From contig JAHCJQ010000010.1 in NCBI GenBank assembly GCA_026126215.1, forward strand, positions 1-55,499: a stretch of DNA of 55,499 bases. Reading direction: 5' to 3'. The position numbers were made by a program, and so were the translations under genes. This document shows positions 25,787-34,071 of the stretch, one piece after another (within the stretch, counting starts at the first letter, position 1; the number at the start of each line of letters is the position of its first letter). This DNA is from Alphaproteobacteria bacterium. Its GTDB lineage: Bacteria; Pseudomonadota; Alphaproteobacteria; Ferrovibrionales; Ferrovibrionaceae. Under the pieces are notes generated by a model. That model saw only the letters and a list, made by a program, of their open reading frames with translations, searched no databases and was not told the origin of the DNA.

Positions 25787-26271
25787 CGGCCGGCGGCCGG
25801 CCGGATGGCGAGCGCCTCGTCGAAGCGGGCCGAGCGGCCACGCGCCTCGATCAGTTCAAGAACCAGGTCACCGGGCAGCACATGGTCGTTCCGGTCGCGC
25901 AGGGCGGGGGGCGAACTCGACCGCGCGGCGGCCACGAAATTGCGCAGTTCGAGATGGGCGCCATTGTCGAAATGCAGCACCAGATGCGCGCCCTCGCGGG
26001 TGATCGACGCCTCGCGCGGATCGAACTCGATCACCAGTTCCATGCCCGGGGCGATGGTGTGCGAAAGCTGGCTGCCGGGCGGCCCCTTGCTCAGCGTGAC
26101 GATGCTTGCATTCTCTGCGCCGCGGTCGAGGAGCCAGCCGCCGATACCGGCAATGGTCAGCCAGAACAGCAGGCAGAAGGCCGCGATGAAAGAGATGCTC
26201 CGACGCGCCGGCCAGGTGCCGCGCATGCCAGAGGTCGGGTCGAGATCCTCCCTGCGAATGCCCATTGCCAT
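25783..26271 (-). CDS. Uncharacterised single-pass membrane protein with an adhesin-prefix-like domain
   Basis: 162 residues. One membrane segment at about 26-47 (SISFIAAFCLLFWLTIAG) is followed by a presumed periplasmic domain. That domain's core (LVIEFDPREASITREGAHLV, then LHFDNGAHLELRNFV and LPGDLVLEL) resembles the short N-terminal prefix domain of large BapA-like or RTX adhesins, here standing alone. This resemblance is by eye and tentative. ATG 26271 has GAGGGG about 5-7 bases upstream. The stop codon lies in repeat copy 1. It is convergent with hrpB and faces the exopolysaccharide locus across an AT-rich region. Confidence 0.6.
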   Translation of the reverse strand: MAMGIRREDLDPTSGMRGTWPARRSISFIAAFCLLFWLTIAGIGGWLLDRGAENASIVTLSKGPPGSQLSHTIAPGMELVIEFDPREASITREGAHLVLHFDNGAHLELRNFVAAARSSSPPALRDRNDHVLPGDLVLELIEARGRSARFDEALAIRPAAGR

Positions 26272-27024
26272 TGCCACCCCTCGATCTTCCGTCTGGCCGA
26301 GTGCCTTCACGGCTTTACTTCGGCCGGCCCACGGGCCAGTCGCCAACCAGTTAGGCAACATGCAAGTTTCGCGCCAGTCAAAAACTAAGCACTTTCACTT
26401 ATTTTCCTTAGAATCTGCCAAAAGTGCCTGAAATCATCTAAAATAATAAATATTATTTTCTGCAGTTGATCGAGGTTAATATTGTCAAATTTGCAGTGAA
26501 TTGTTGCGTCGCACAATTCATATTTATGTCTATAGACGACTCGCCAATATAGTAATTGTAGAACGTTTTATTTATTTTGATCGATGGGATATTCCCCAGC
26601 TTTGGAGTTAATATTTCTGCATTAGATACTTCAATAATCGTTATGGTCTCGCTGTCGATGCGCTCTCGGTGTCCTGGCGGCCGAATGCCATAGATCCGGT
26701 GCTGCGGCACCGAGAGGACCGGAGAGTGGCATTGGCAGCCGTGCCGTCCGGAGCCCGTTCCCTCCGTCAGAAATTCCGACATGTGTAAAGGCTTCGAAAC
26801 AATGTGCCCGATCGGCACGGGTCGAGGCTGCATTGTAAAGTCCGCCGACAGGGAGGGGCGGCATCTTGCCGCCGGGCGCTGTGGCCAAAAAGCAAGTCTT
26901 AACCGGCGCCATGCTTTATGCTACTTGAAGGTTCGCCAATGCGTGATGACAAGACCACCAAATTATGGTTGTCATACTCGCGGACCGGGGAAGTTCACAG
27001 GGCAATCAAACGGCAGGATATCGT
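26272..27024. other. Long intergenic control region with an AT-rich island
   Basis: 753 bp without a convincing gene, between the membrane-protein gene (leftward) and the exopolysaccharide export gene (rightward). Positions about 26370-26660 are strongly AT-rich compared with both flanks. Two dyads stand out: a perfect hairpin at 26440-26459 (arms AAAATAAT / ATTATTTT, loop AAAT), and 26497-26520 (arms TGAATTGT / ACAATTCA, 8-base centre). The right part (26660-27024) returns to normal GC and should hold the promoter of the export operon; TTAACC-N17-TACTTG near 26900 is a weak candidate. The island looks like regulatory DNA or a relic of acquired DNA. Confidence 0.6.
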
Positions 27025-27657
27025 ATGTTCGGGGGCATCATCAGGACGCGAGTCCTCAAGGCGATCTTGGCAATATTCCTCGCTGGGTCTGTCGCCGCCT
27101 GCGCGGCGGACGGCGGTATGGGCCGGGAGGATCTTTCCCAGCCTGGTCCGCTGCCCGACTACCTGATCGGTCCTGGCGATGTCCTGCAGATCTTCGTCTG
27201 GCGCAACCCGGAACTCTCGACCACCATCCCGGTGCGCCCCGACGGGCGCATCTCGGTGCCGCTGATCGAGGATCTGGAAGCGACGCGCAAGACACCCACG
27301 ATGCTGGCGCGCGATATCGAGAATATCCTCAAGCAGTACATCCAGGATCCGGTCGTCACCGTCATTGTCCAGAGTTTCGTCGGACCCTACCAGCAGCAGG
27401 TTCGCGTGATCGGCGAGGCGGCGAGGCCGCAGGCGCTGCCCTATCGCGAGAACATGACCGTGCTCGACGTCATGATCGCCGTCGGCGGCCTCACCCAGTT
27501 CGCGGCGGGCAACCGCGCGGTCATCAACCGCAAGACGCGCGAGGGCGAAACCAATGTCCGCGTCAATCTCGACCGGCTGATCAAGGATGGCGATGTCGGC
27601 GCCAATGTCCGCATGCTGCCAGGCGACATCCTGATCGTGCCGCAGAGCTGGTTCTAG
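27025..27657 (+). CDS. Polysaccharide export lipoprotein, Wza-like (XrtA/PEP-CTERM type, TIGR03027-like)
   Basis: A 210-residue outer-membrane export protein. Signal peptide with lipobox (SVAAC). The Poly_export domain starts at YLIGPGDVLQIFVWRNPELS and a SLBB-type repeat follows (VRVIGEAARPQALPYRE); the protein ends at LPGDILIVPQSWF. Forms the outer-membrane exit channel of a Wzx/Wzy-type exopolysaccharide pathway with the co-polymerase encoded next. ATG 27025 has AGGA 6 bases upstream; an ATG 60 bases earlier would precede the signal peptide with polar residues and is rejected. It is first in the forward arm of the locus. Confidence 0.9.
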   Translation: MFGGIIRTRVLKAILAIFLAGSVAACAADGGMGREDLSQPGPLPDYLIGPGDVLQIFVWRNPELSTTIPVRPDGRISVPLIEDLEATRKTPTMLARDIENILKQYIQDPVVTVIVQSFVGPYQQQVRVIGEAARPQALPYRENMTVLDVMIAVGGLTQFAAGNRAVINRKTREGETNVRVNLDRLIKDGDVGANVRMLPGDILIVPQSWF

Positions 27658-27895
27658 CCGTATTCGGCAGGCGGTGTGACGGCGGGCACTGCCGGCATCC
27701 CGCTAAAACTTTATTAGCTATTTCCTGCAACAACTTGTCGCCGGGACGGCGGGGGGACGGAAGGATTTCTCGACAGACTTGAGTGGCGCAAGCTGCAAAT
27801 GCCTGAGGGGGTTGCGCTGCCTTCGCCGATCGGAGCCGTGACGAACCTATATCGGATACGGATGCGTGGGTCAGTGAACGCGGAATGGGCGCCCC

Positions 27896-29497
27896 ATGGA
27901 TAGTCTGAAGGACCAGTTGCTTCATTACGTCGTCGGCGTTTGGCGCCGGCGCTGGCTCGCACTCGGCGTGGCCTGGCTGGTCTGCGTCGCCGGCTGGATC
28001 TTCGTCGCTTCGATCCCGAACCAGTACCAGTCCACCGCCCGCATCTATGTCGATACCGGCACGCTGCTGGCGCCGTTGCTGCGCGGCATCTCGGTCGACA
28101 CCAACGTCAACCAGCAGGTCGAAATCATGCAGCGCACGCTGCTGAGCCGGCCCAATCTGGAAGCGGTGATGCGCGCCACCGATCTCGACGTGCGCGCGCC
28201 CACCTCCGAGCGGCGCGAGCAGATGCTCCAGAGCCTGGAGCGGCGCGCGGTCATCCGCGCCCAGGGATCGCGCAACCTCTTTTCGCTCGAGTTCACCGAC
28301 CGCGATCCGGTGCTGGCCAGGCGTGTGGTGCAGTCGCTGCTCACCATCTTCATCGAGAGCAATGTCGGCTCGCAACGCCGCGAAATGGAACGTGCGGTCT
28401 CTTTCCTCGACGGCCAGATCGCGCAGTACGAGACGCAGATCCGCGAGACCGAGGAGCGGCTCGCCAATTTCCGCCAGCAGTATCGCCACATCCTGCCGGC
28501 GCGCATGGGTGGCGAGCAGGGCTCGGGCGGCGCGCTCGATCGGGCGCGTGGCGCGCTTGCCACCGCGACGCGGGAATACGAGGAAGCGCAGGTGCGCCGC
28601 AACGCGCTGGCCCGCCAGCTCGCCAACGAGCCCAGGCATTTCACCGAGATCACGCGTCAGAACACGTTCGGCGCGAGGCCGCAGAGCGAACTGGACATCC
28701 GTCTCCAGGCGGCGCAGCAGAACCTCGACGGCATGCTGCTGCGCTACACCGACCAGCATCCCGACGTGGTCGCGGCGCGGCGCACGATCGAGGCGCTGAA
28801 GCGCCAGAAGGCCGAGCAGGACGCCAATGCGCCAAACGCCCAGACCTCGATCCAGGAGCGCAAGCCCAACCCGGTCTACGAGCAGCTTCAGCTCAAGCTC
28901 TCCGAGGCGGAGATCAATCTCGAACTGCTCAAGCGGCGCGTCGCCGAACAGCAGGAGAATGTGAACCGGATCGAGGCGGAGGCGGAAAAGATACCGCAGG
29001 TCGAGACCGAGTTCGCCGACCTCAACCGCGACTACGGCATCCTGAGGAAGAATTACGAGACCCTGCTCGAACGTCGCGAATCGGCGCGCATGTCGCAGGA
29101 GGTGGAGGCCAAGGCGGACAAGGTGCAGTTCCGCGTCGTCGATCCGCCGACCGCGCCGCTCACCCCGACCTTTCCCAACCGGCCGCTCTTCTTCAGCGCG
29201 GTGCTGATCGCAGGCCTCGGCGCGGGCGTCATGCTGGCGCTGGTGCTGACCCAGTTCGACGACAGTTTCTCCTCCATCCGCCAGCTCCGCCAGTCCTTCG
29301 CCCTGCCCATCCTGGGCTCCGTCACCCGCATCGTGACCGCGCGCCAGCATCAGCGCCGGGTCATGGCGGTGGTCGGCTTCGGCGCGGCCTGTTTCGCGCT
29401 GACCGGCGTCTATGGCGCGATCCTCACCGGGACCCTGCTCGATCTCTCGCTGCCGGGACTCGATAGTCTCATCAAGGCCGTGCGGCAGGTTCTGTAG
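27896..29497 (+). CDS. Exopolysaccharide chain-length determinant (TIGR03007-type polysaccharide co-polymerase)
   Basis: A 533-residue inner-membrane protein. A membrane segment near residues 22-42 begins the Wzz domain (IPNQYQSTARIYVDTGTLL). A long periplasmic coiled coil (about 150-400) follows, and a second membrane segment plus short tail at about 425-510. There is no Walker motif, so the kinase is separate (next gene). Controls polymer length and opens the export channel. A 238-bp gap precedes it, with a G-rich stretch but no gene that I can see. The gene is 3 bp from the kinase gene. Confidence 0.9.
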   Translation: MDSLKDQLLHYVVGVWRRRWLALGVAWLVCVAGWIFVASIPNQYQSTARIYVDTGTLLAPLLRGISVDTNVNQQVEIMQRTLLSRPNLEAVMRATDLDVRAPTSERREQMLQSLERRAVIRAQGSRNLFSLEFTDRDPVLARRVVQSLLTIFIESNVGSQRREMERAVSFLDGQIAQYETQIRETEERLANFRQQYRHILPARMGGEQGSGGALDRARGALATATREYEEAQVRRNALARQLANEPRHFTEITRQNTFGARPQSELDIRLQAAQQNLDGMLLRYTDQHPDVVAARRTIEALKRQKAEQDANAPNAQTSIQERKPNPVYEQLQLKLSEAEINLELLKRRVAEQQENVNRIEAEAEKIPQVETEFADLNRDYGILRKNYETLLERRESARMSQEVEAKADKVQFRVVDPPTAPLTPTFPNRPLFFSAVLIAGLGAGVMLALVLTQFDDSFSSIRQLRQSFALPILGSVTRIVTARQHQRRVMAVVGFGAACFALTGVYGAILTGTLLDLSLPGLDSLIKAVRQVL

Positions 29498-29506
29498 GAG
29501 ATGGCG

Positions 29507-30472
29507 ATGCCCGGAGACCTGATCGGACGCGCGATGGAACGGCTGCAGCAGGGCAAGCCCTCGCTGGTCGAGCGGGCCGCGGCCAAGCTCGGCGTCGAAA
29601 CCCAGCCGGCGGAACGGCCGGCCGAGCCCGCGGCCGAGGCGCCGCCGGCCCAGCGTAACGGGGCGCATGTGCAGGAGGCCGCCTCGCCGGCGAGCGTGCA
29701 GCCGATCGAGGTTCCGAAGGTCGTGCCGCGCAGCCGCCGGGCGGTCAAGATCGACTGGGGCGGCCTGCAGCTCCAGGGCATGATCACGCCAAACAGCAGC
29801 GCCTCGCGCCTGACCGAGGAGTTCCGCATCATCAAGCGGCCGCTCATCACCCGGGCCTTCGGCGATCCGGCCGAGCGGGTGGAGCGGGGCAACCTGATCA
29901 TGGTGACATCGGCTCGTCCGGAGGAAGGCAAGACCTTCGTCGCCATCAACCTGGCGATCAGCATGGCGAGCGAGCGCGGCCTCAACGTGCTGCTCATCGA
30001 TTCCGATTTTCATCATCCCTCCCTGCCGGAGCGGCTCGGCTTCTCCGCCGAACTCGGGCTGATCGACGTGCTGAGCGACAAGAAGCTCGACCTGTCCGAG
30101 GTGCTTCTGCGGACCGACCTGCCGAACTTTGCAGTGTTGCCGGCCGGCAGCACAACGCCGGAAACGACCGAGATTTTGGCCAGCCAGCGCATGGCGGCCT
30201 TTGTCGACGAGGTGTCACGGCGCTATCCTGACCGCGTGGTGATTTTCGATGCGCCGCCTGTGCTCGCCAGCAGCGAGCCATCGGTGCTGGCAGGGCATGT
30301 CGGCCAGATCGTGTTCGTGATCGAAGCCGAAAGCACTAGCGCTACAGTGGTGCAGGACGCATTGGGGTTGATAAGCAATTGTCCTAACATTTCCCTTCTG
30401 TTAAACAAGCGGCAGTCGGACGGAACGACGGAAGGCTTCGGCTCCTATTACGGCTACGGCGCCGGCACGTGA
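29507..30472 (+). CDS. Tyrosine autokinase (BY-kinase) of the XrtA-type exopolysaccharide locus (TIGR03018-like)
   Basis: A 321-residue cytoplasmic BY-kinase that phosphorylates its own C-terminal tyrosines and pairs with the chain-length protein. Walker A is SARPEEGKTF, Walker A' is LLIDSDFHHPSL and Walker B is VIFDAPPVL. The tyrosine cluster is the C-terminal SYYGYGAG. The N-terminal 80 residues are Pro/Ala-rich. ATG 29507 is chosen because GGAG lies 6 bases upstream; the ATG at 29501 abuts that GGAG. Confidence 0.9.
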   Translation: MPGDLIGRAMERLQQGKPSLVERAAAKLGVETQPAERPAEPAAEAPPAQRNGAHVQEAASPASVQPIEVPKVVPRSRRAVKIDWGGLQLQGMITPNSSASRLTEEFRIIKRPLITRAFGDPAERVERGNLIMVTSARPEEGKTFVAINLAISMASERGLNVLLIDSDFHHPSLPERLGFSAELGLIDVLSDKKLDLSEVLLRTDLPNFAVLPAGSTTPETTEILASQRMAAFVDEVSRRYPDRVVIFDAPPVLASSEPSVLAGHVGQIVFVIEAESTSATVVQDALGLISNCPNISLLLNKRQSDGTTEGFGSYYGYGAGT

Positions 30473-30552
30473 CGTCCGCCTGGCGGGTGGCGAGGCTCTG
30501 TCGCCCGTCACCCGGGCCGGCTTGTGGGGAACAGGTGCTGGTGGTCTCGAAG

Positions 30553-32115
30553 ATGGATCAAGGGGGGCGAATCCGTCGGGCCGATGGGCTGGTCCGGCAG
30601 GCCGGCTCGGGCGGCGCGATTCGGCTGGCAGGTTTCGCTTCGAGCGCGCTCTGGCTCGTGCTGGTGCTGCTCGCTCCCGCGCCGGCGCTGGGCCAGTCGG
30701 AAGACGTGGTGACGCCGCCGCCGCCCTCGCAACCTTCCTGGATCATCGTCCCGCGCATCGATATCCAGCAATCCTTCACCGACAACGCGCTGCGCGAGCG
30801 GCCCGGACGCGAACGCTCCGACACCTTCACCACCATCCGCCCCGGCGTGAACATCGCCCATCAGAGCGCGCGCCATCGCTTCAATATGGACTATGCGCTC
30901 ACGCGCGTGCAGTACGCGCGCTTCACCGAGGAGAACGAGTTCCGGCACGCGCTGCGCCAGACCTCGCAGCTCGAGCTGATCAACGAGGCGCTCTTCCTCG
31001 ACCTGCGTTCGGCGATCAGCCAGGTGACCGTCGACAGCGGCGGCCAGGTCTCGGCCGACGAGGAGAATTCCTCGAACAACCAGCGGACCGTCGCGACCTT
31101 CGCGGCGAGCCCCTACTGGCGCTACCGGCTGGGGCGCTGGGCCAATTCGGAGCTGCGCTATTCGTTCAACTATGTCGACTTCATAACCGCGACCCAGCAG
31201 GATTCGCTCAGCCACCGCGTCACCGAGACCTTGAGCTATGGCAGCGAATTCACGCGCCTGCTCTGGGCGCTGACGCTCGATGGCAGCGAAGGGCGCTTCT
31301 CGTCGAGTTCCGCCCAGGGCTCGCGGCGGGTCTCGACGCGGCTCGCCGAACTCAGCTCCGAATACGTGATCAACCAGTATGTCTCGGCGCTGGCCTCCGT
31401 CGGCTACGAGCGCATCGAGGATCGCACGCTCGACGATGAACCCGATGGCGTCATCTGGACCGTGGGCGGCAAGCTGCGCCCGGGGCCGCGCAGTGCTTTC
31501 AGCATGGTCTATGGCAAGCGCTACGAGCGGGATTACTGGTCGGGCTCGGCTAGCTACCTGATCGGTCCGACCTCGCGCATCGATGCCGAATATACCCGCA
31601 GCCTCAACACGACCCAGGGCCTCACCACGGAGAACCTGACGTTCCTCGGACTCGACGAGTTCGGCGACCTTATCGACCGAAGGACGGCGCAAAGGCTTTC
31701 GCTGAGCGATCCGTCCTTCAACGTTTCCTCCAACGCCTTCCGGCGGGACCGCGCGCAGATCCGCGGCAACACCCAGATCGGACGCAGTTCCTTCACCGGC
31801 CTGGCATTCCAGGAAACGCGGCGGACCGACGCCACCGACGAGAAGCGCGAGGTTCTGGGCGCCTCCTTCAATTTCGGCCGCCAGATCTGGCCGATGACGC
31901 GGATCAGCGCGACGCTGCGCTATACGCACACCGACTACAACGATGCGGCGAGCCGCGAGGACGACGTCTATAGCGGCAGCATCAGCCTCTCGCATCAGTT
32001 CGGCGCCAGCCTTGTCGGCAGCATCTCCTACACCTATTTCAATCGCGACTCGAACGACCGCAATTCCGACCTGCGCGAGAATCTGGTGACGGTCGGACTG
32101 CGCAAGTCGTTCTGA
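30553..32115 (+). CDS. Outer-membrane beta-barrel protein of the XrtA-type locus (TIGR03016-like)
   Basis: 520 residues. Signal peptide (hydrophobic LWLVLVLLAPAPALG), then a Pro-rich stretch and a long run of amphipathic strands rich in aromatic, Arg and Ser/Thr residues. The protein ends in a C-terminal Phe, typical of outer-membrane barrels. Matches the PEP-CTERM-associated TIGR03016 family, whose role in export is unproven. Start uncertain: ATG 30553 gives an acceptable signal peptide; upstream GTG codons at 30469 and 30535 are in frame, and the first overlaps the kinase stop. Confidence 0.82.
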   Translation: MDQGGRIRRADGLVRQAGSGGAIRLAGFASSALWLVLVLLAPAPALGQSEDVVTPPPPSQPSWIIVPRIDIQQSFTDNALRERPGRERSDTFTTIRPGVNIAHQSARHRFNMDYALTRVQYARFTEENEFRHALRQTSQLELINEALFLDLRSAISQVTVDSGGQVSADEENSSNNQRTVATFAASPYWRYRLGRWANSELRYSFNYVDFITATQQDSLSHRVTETLSYGSEFTRLLWALTLDGSEGRFSSSSAQGSRRVSTRLAELSSEYVINQYVSALASVGYERIEDRTLDDEPDGVIWTVGGKLRPGPRSAFSMVYGKRYERDYWSGSASYLIGPTSRIDAEYTRSLNTTQGLTTENLTFLGLDEFGDLIDRRTAQRLSLSDPSFNVSSNAFRRDRAQIRGNTQIGRSSFTGLAFQETRRTDATDEKREVLGASFNFGRQIWPMTRISATLRYTHTDYNDAASREDDVYSGSISLSHQFGASLVGSISYTYFNRDSNDRNSDLRENLVTVGLRKSF

Positions 32116-32137
32116 ACGGCGATCCGGAGCAGAGCCC

Positions 32138-33172
32138 TTGTACGCCGATTATTACAAGTTCTCCGGGCTGCCGTTTCAGCTCACGGCCGATCCCCGGTTC
32201 TTCTTCGGTTCGAGCGGCCATCAGAAGGCGATGGCCTACCTGACTTTCGGGCTCGAGCAGCGCGAGGGATTCATCGTCATCACCGGCGAGATTGGCGCCG
32301 GAAAGACCACGATCGTCGGTCATCTGTTCGACACGCTGGACAGCAACAAGTACGTGGCCGCGCGCGTCGTCACGACGCAGCTCGGCGCCGACGACCTGCT
32401 GCGCCTGGTCGCCGCCGCTTTCGGTCTCAAGCAGGAACAGGCCGACAAGGCGACGTTGCTGCAGCGGCTCGAGCACTTTCTCATCGACGTGCATCGCAGC
32501 GGCCGCCGGGCGCTGCTGGTGATCGACGAGGCGCAGAACCTTTCCGTCGGCGCGCTGGAGGAGCTGCGCATGCTCTCCAACTTCCAGGTGCGTCAGGACA
32601 CGCTGCTACAGAGCTTCCTTCTCGGCCAGCCCAACTTCCGCGATACGCTGGCCCAGCCGGAACTCGAACAGCTCCGCCAGCGTGTCATCGCCTCCTATCA
32701 CCTCGGCCCGATGACCCAGGCGGAAACGGTCGAGTATATCGAGCACCGGCTGCGCACGGTCGGCTGGCAGGGCAATCCGCGCTTCACGCCCGATGCCTAC
32801 GGCCTGATCCACCGCGAATCCGGCGGCGTGCCCAGGCGGATAAACGGGCTGTGCTCGCGGCTTCTGCTCTACTGCTTTCTCGAAGGGCTGAACGAAATCG
32901 ATGGCAATGTCGTGACCCAGGTGGCGCAGGAGCTGGCCAGCGAGATGCGCACCCAGCCGGCGCCGCGCCCGGCGCAGACGGCCATGGCGCAAGCCGCCGT
33001 CGCGCCGCAGGTGCCGGCGCAGCCCCCCGCTCCGGTCCTCGTGCAGACGACGCTGTCGCCGGAGGCGGAGAGGCGCCTGGAGGAGCTGGAACAGAAGGTG
33101 GCGCGCCATGACCGCGTGATCCGCCAGACCTTCGCCATCGCCGCCGATTATCTGGACCGGTCGCGCGAATGA
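32138..33172 (+). CDS. ExeA-like AAA ATPase of the XrtA-type locus (TIGR03015-like)
   Basis: 344 residues. The N-terminus YADYYKFSGLPFQLTADPRF is the hallmark of the family. Walker A is GEIGAGKTT and Walker B is LLVIDEAQNL, with an arginine-rich sensor segment (GGVPRRINGLCSRLL). A Pro/Ala-rich linker and a C-terminal coiled coil (about 305-340) follow. The start codon is TTG, supported by GGAG 8 bases upstream and by family alignment from this residue. Stop overlaps the deacetylase start (ATGA). Role in secretion is inferred from similarity to ExeA. Confidence 0.88.
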   Translation: MYADYYKFSGLPFQLTADPRFFFGSSGHQKAMAYLTFGLEQREGFIVITGEIGAGKTTIVGHLFDTLDSNKYVAARVVTTQLGADDLLRLVAAAFGLKQEQADKATLLQRLEHFLIDVHRSGRRALLVIDEAQNLSVGALEELRMLSNFQVRQDTLLQSFLLGQPNFRDTLAQPELEQLRQRVIASYHLGPMTQAETVEYIEHRLRTVGWQGNPRFTPDAYGLIHRESGGVPRRINGLCSRLLLYCFLEGLNEIDGNVVTQVAQELASEMRTQPAPRPAQTAMAQAAVAPQVPAQPPAPVLVQTTLSPEAERRLEELEQKVARHDRVIRQTFAIAADYLDRSRE

Positions 33173-34059
33173 TGATGACACCCATCCCAAGGCGGGAGCG
33201 TCTCGGCAGGGACGGGCGGATCGTCAATGCGATGTCCGTTGATGTCGAGGATTATTTCCAGGTGCAGGCCATGGCCGACGTGGTGCGCCGTGCCGACTGG
33301 GACGGCCTCGAGAGCCGGGTCGCGAGGAATACCGGCCGGGTGCTCGATCTTTTCGCCCGGCATAACGTCAAAGCGACCTTCTTCACTCTGGGCTGGGTCG
33401 CCGAGCGGGAGAAAGCGCTGATCCGGCGCATCGTCGACGAGGGCCACGAGCTGGCAAGCCATGGCTACGAGCATGTTCGCGCCGACCATCAGTCGCCCGA
33501 GGAATTTCGCGCCGACGTCCGCCGGACCAAGGCAATTCTCGAAGATGTCTCGGGGCGCCAGGTGCGGGGCTATCGGGCGGCGAGCTTCTCCATCAACGGC
33601 CGCAACATCTGGGCACTCGATGTCCTCGCAGAGGAAGGTTACGCCTACTCCTCGAGCGTCTATCCGGTGCATCACGACCTCTATGGCATGCCCGAGGCGC
33701 CGCGCTTCGCCTTTCTCTATCGCGATCGCGGCGAGATCGTCGAGTGTCCGGTGACTTCCGTGCGTCTTCTCGGGCGCAATCTGCCCTGCGGTGGAGGCGG
33801 ATACTTCCGGCTGCTGCCCTATGCGCTGTCACGCTTCTTCATGCGACGGGTCAACGCGCAGGATGGCGAGCCTTGTATCTTCTATTTCCATCCCTGGGAG
33901 GTCGATCCGGATCAGCCGCATCAGCCGGGCCTCTCCCTCAAGTCCCGCCTGCGCCATTACACCAACCTGGCGCGAATGGAGCGGAAGCTGGACCGGGCGC
34001 TGCAGGATTTCCGCTGGGACCGCATGGACCGCGTCTTCTGTCCGGACGCGGCCGCCTGA
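33169..34059 (+). CDS. Polysaccharide deacetylase of the XrtA-type locus (TIGR03006-like)
   Basis: A 296-residue NodB-fold deacetylase. The SVDVEDYF motif carries the catalytic/metal Asp, and the second metal motif is SHGYEH. Later motifs are YRAASFSI and the C-terminal FYFHPWEVDP with the catalytic His. Expected to N- or O-deacetylate the exopolysaccharide; no signal peptide, so it may act in the cytoplasm or on the lipid-linked repeat. Start overlaps the upstream stop by 4 bp (coupling). Confidence 0.9.
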   Translation: MMMTPIPRRERLGRDGRIVNAMSVDVEDYFQVQAMADVVRRADWDGLESRVARNTGRVLDLFARHNVKATFFTLGWVAEREKALIRRIVDEGHELASHGYEHVRADHQSPEEFRADVRRTKAILEDVSGRQVRGYRAASFSINGRNIWALDVLAEEGYAYSSSVYPVHHDLYGMPEAPRFAFLYRDRGEIVECPVTSVRLLGRNLPCGGGGYFRLLPYALSRFFMRRVNAQDGEPCIFYFHPWEVDPDQPHQPGLSLKSRLRHYTNLARMERKLDRALQDFRWDRMDRVFCPDAAA

Positions 34060-34071
34060 GCGGCGCCGCCG

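Noticed and set aside
26453..26833. An open frame of 126 codons on the minus strand across the AT-rich island
   Set aside because: It has no ribosome-binding site, spans a sharp change of base composition, and the encoded sequence has no recognisable domain; possibly a relic, not called as a gene.
27581..30016. An 811-codon open frame antisense to the chain-length and kinase genes
   Set aside because: A shadow of GC-rich third positions; the forward genes have clear domains, motifs and ribosome-binding sites.
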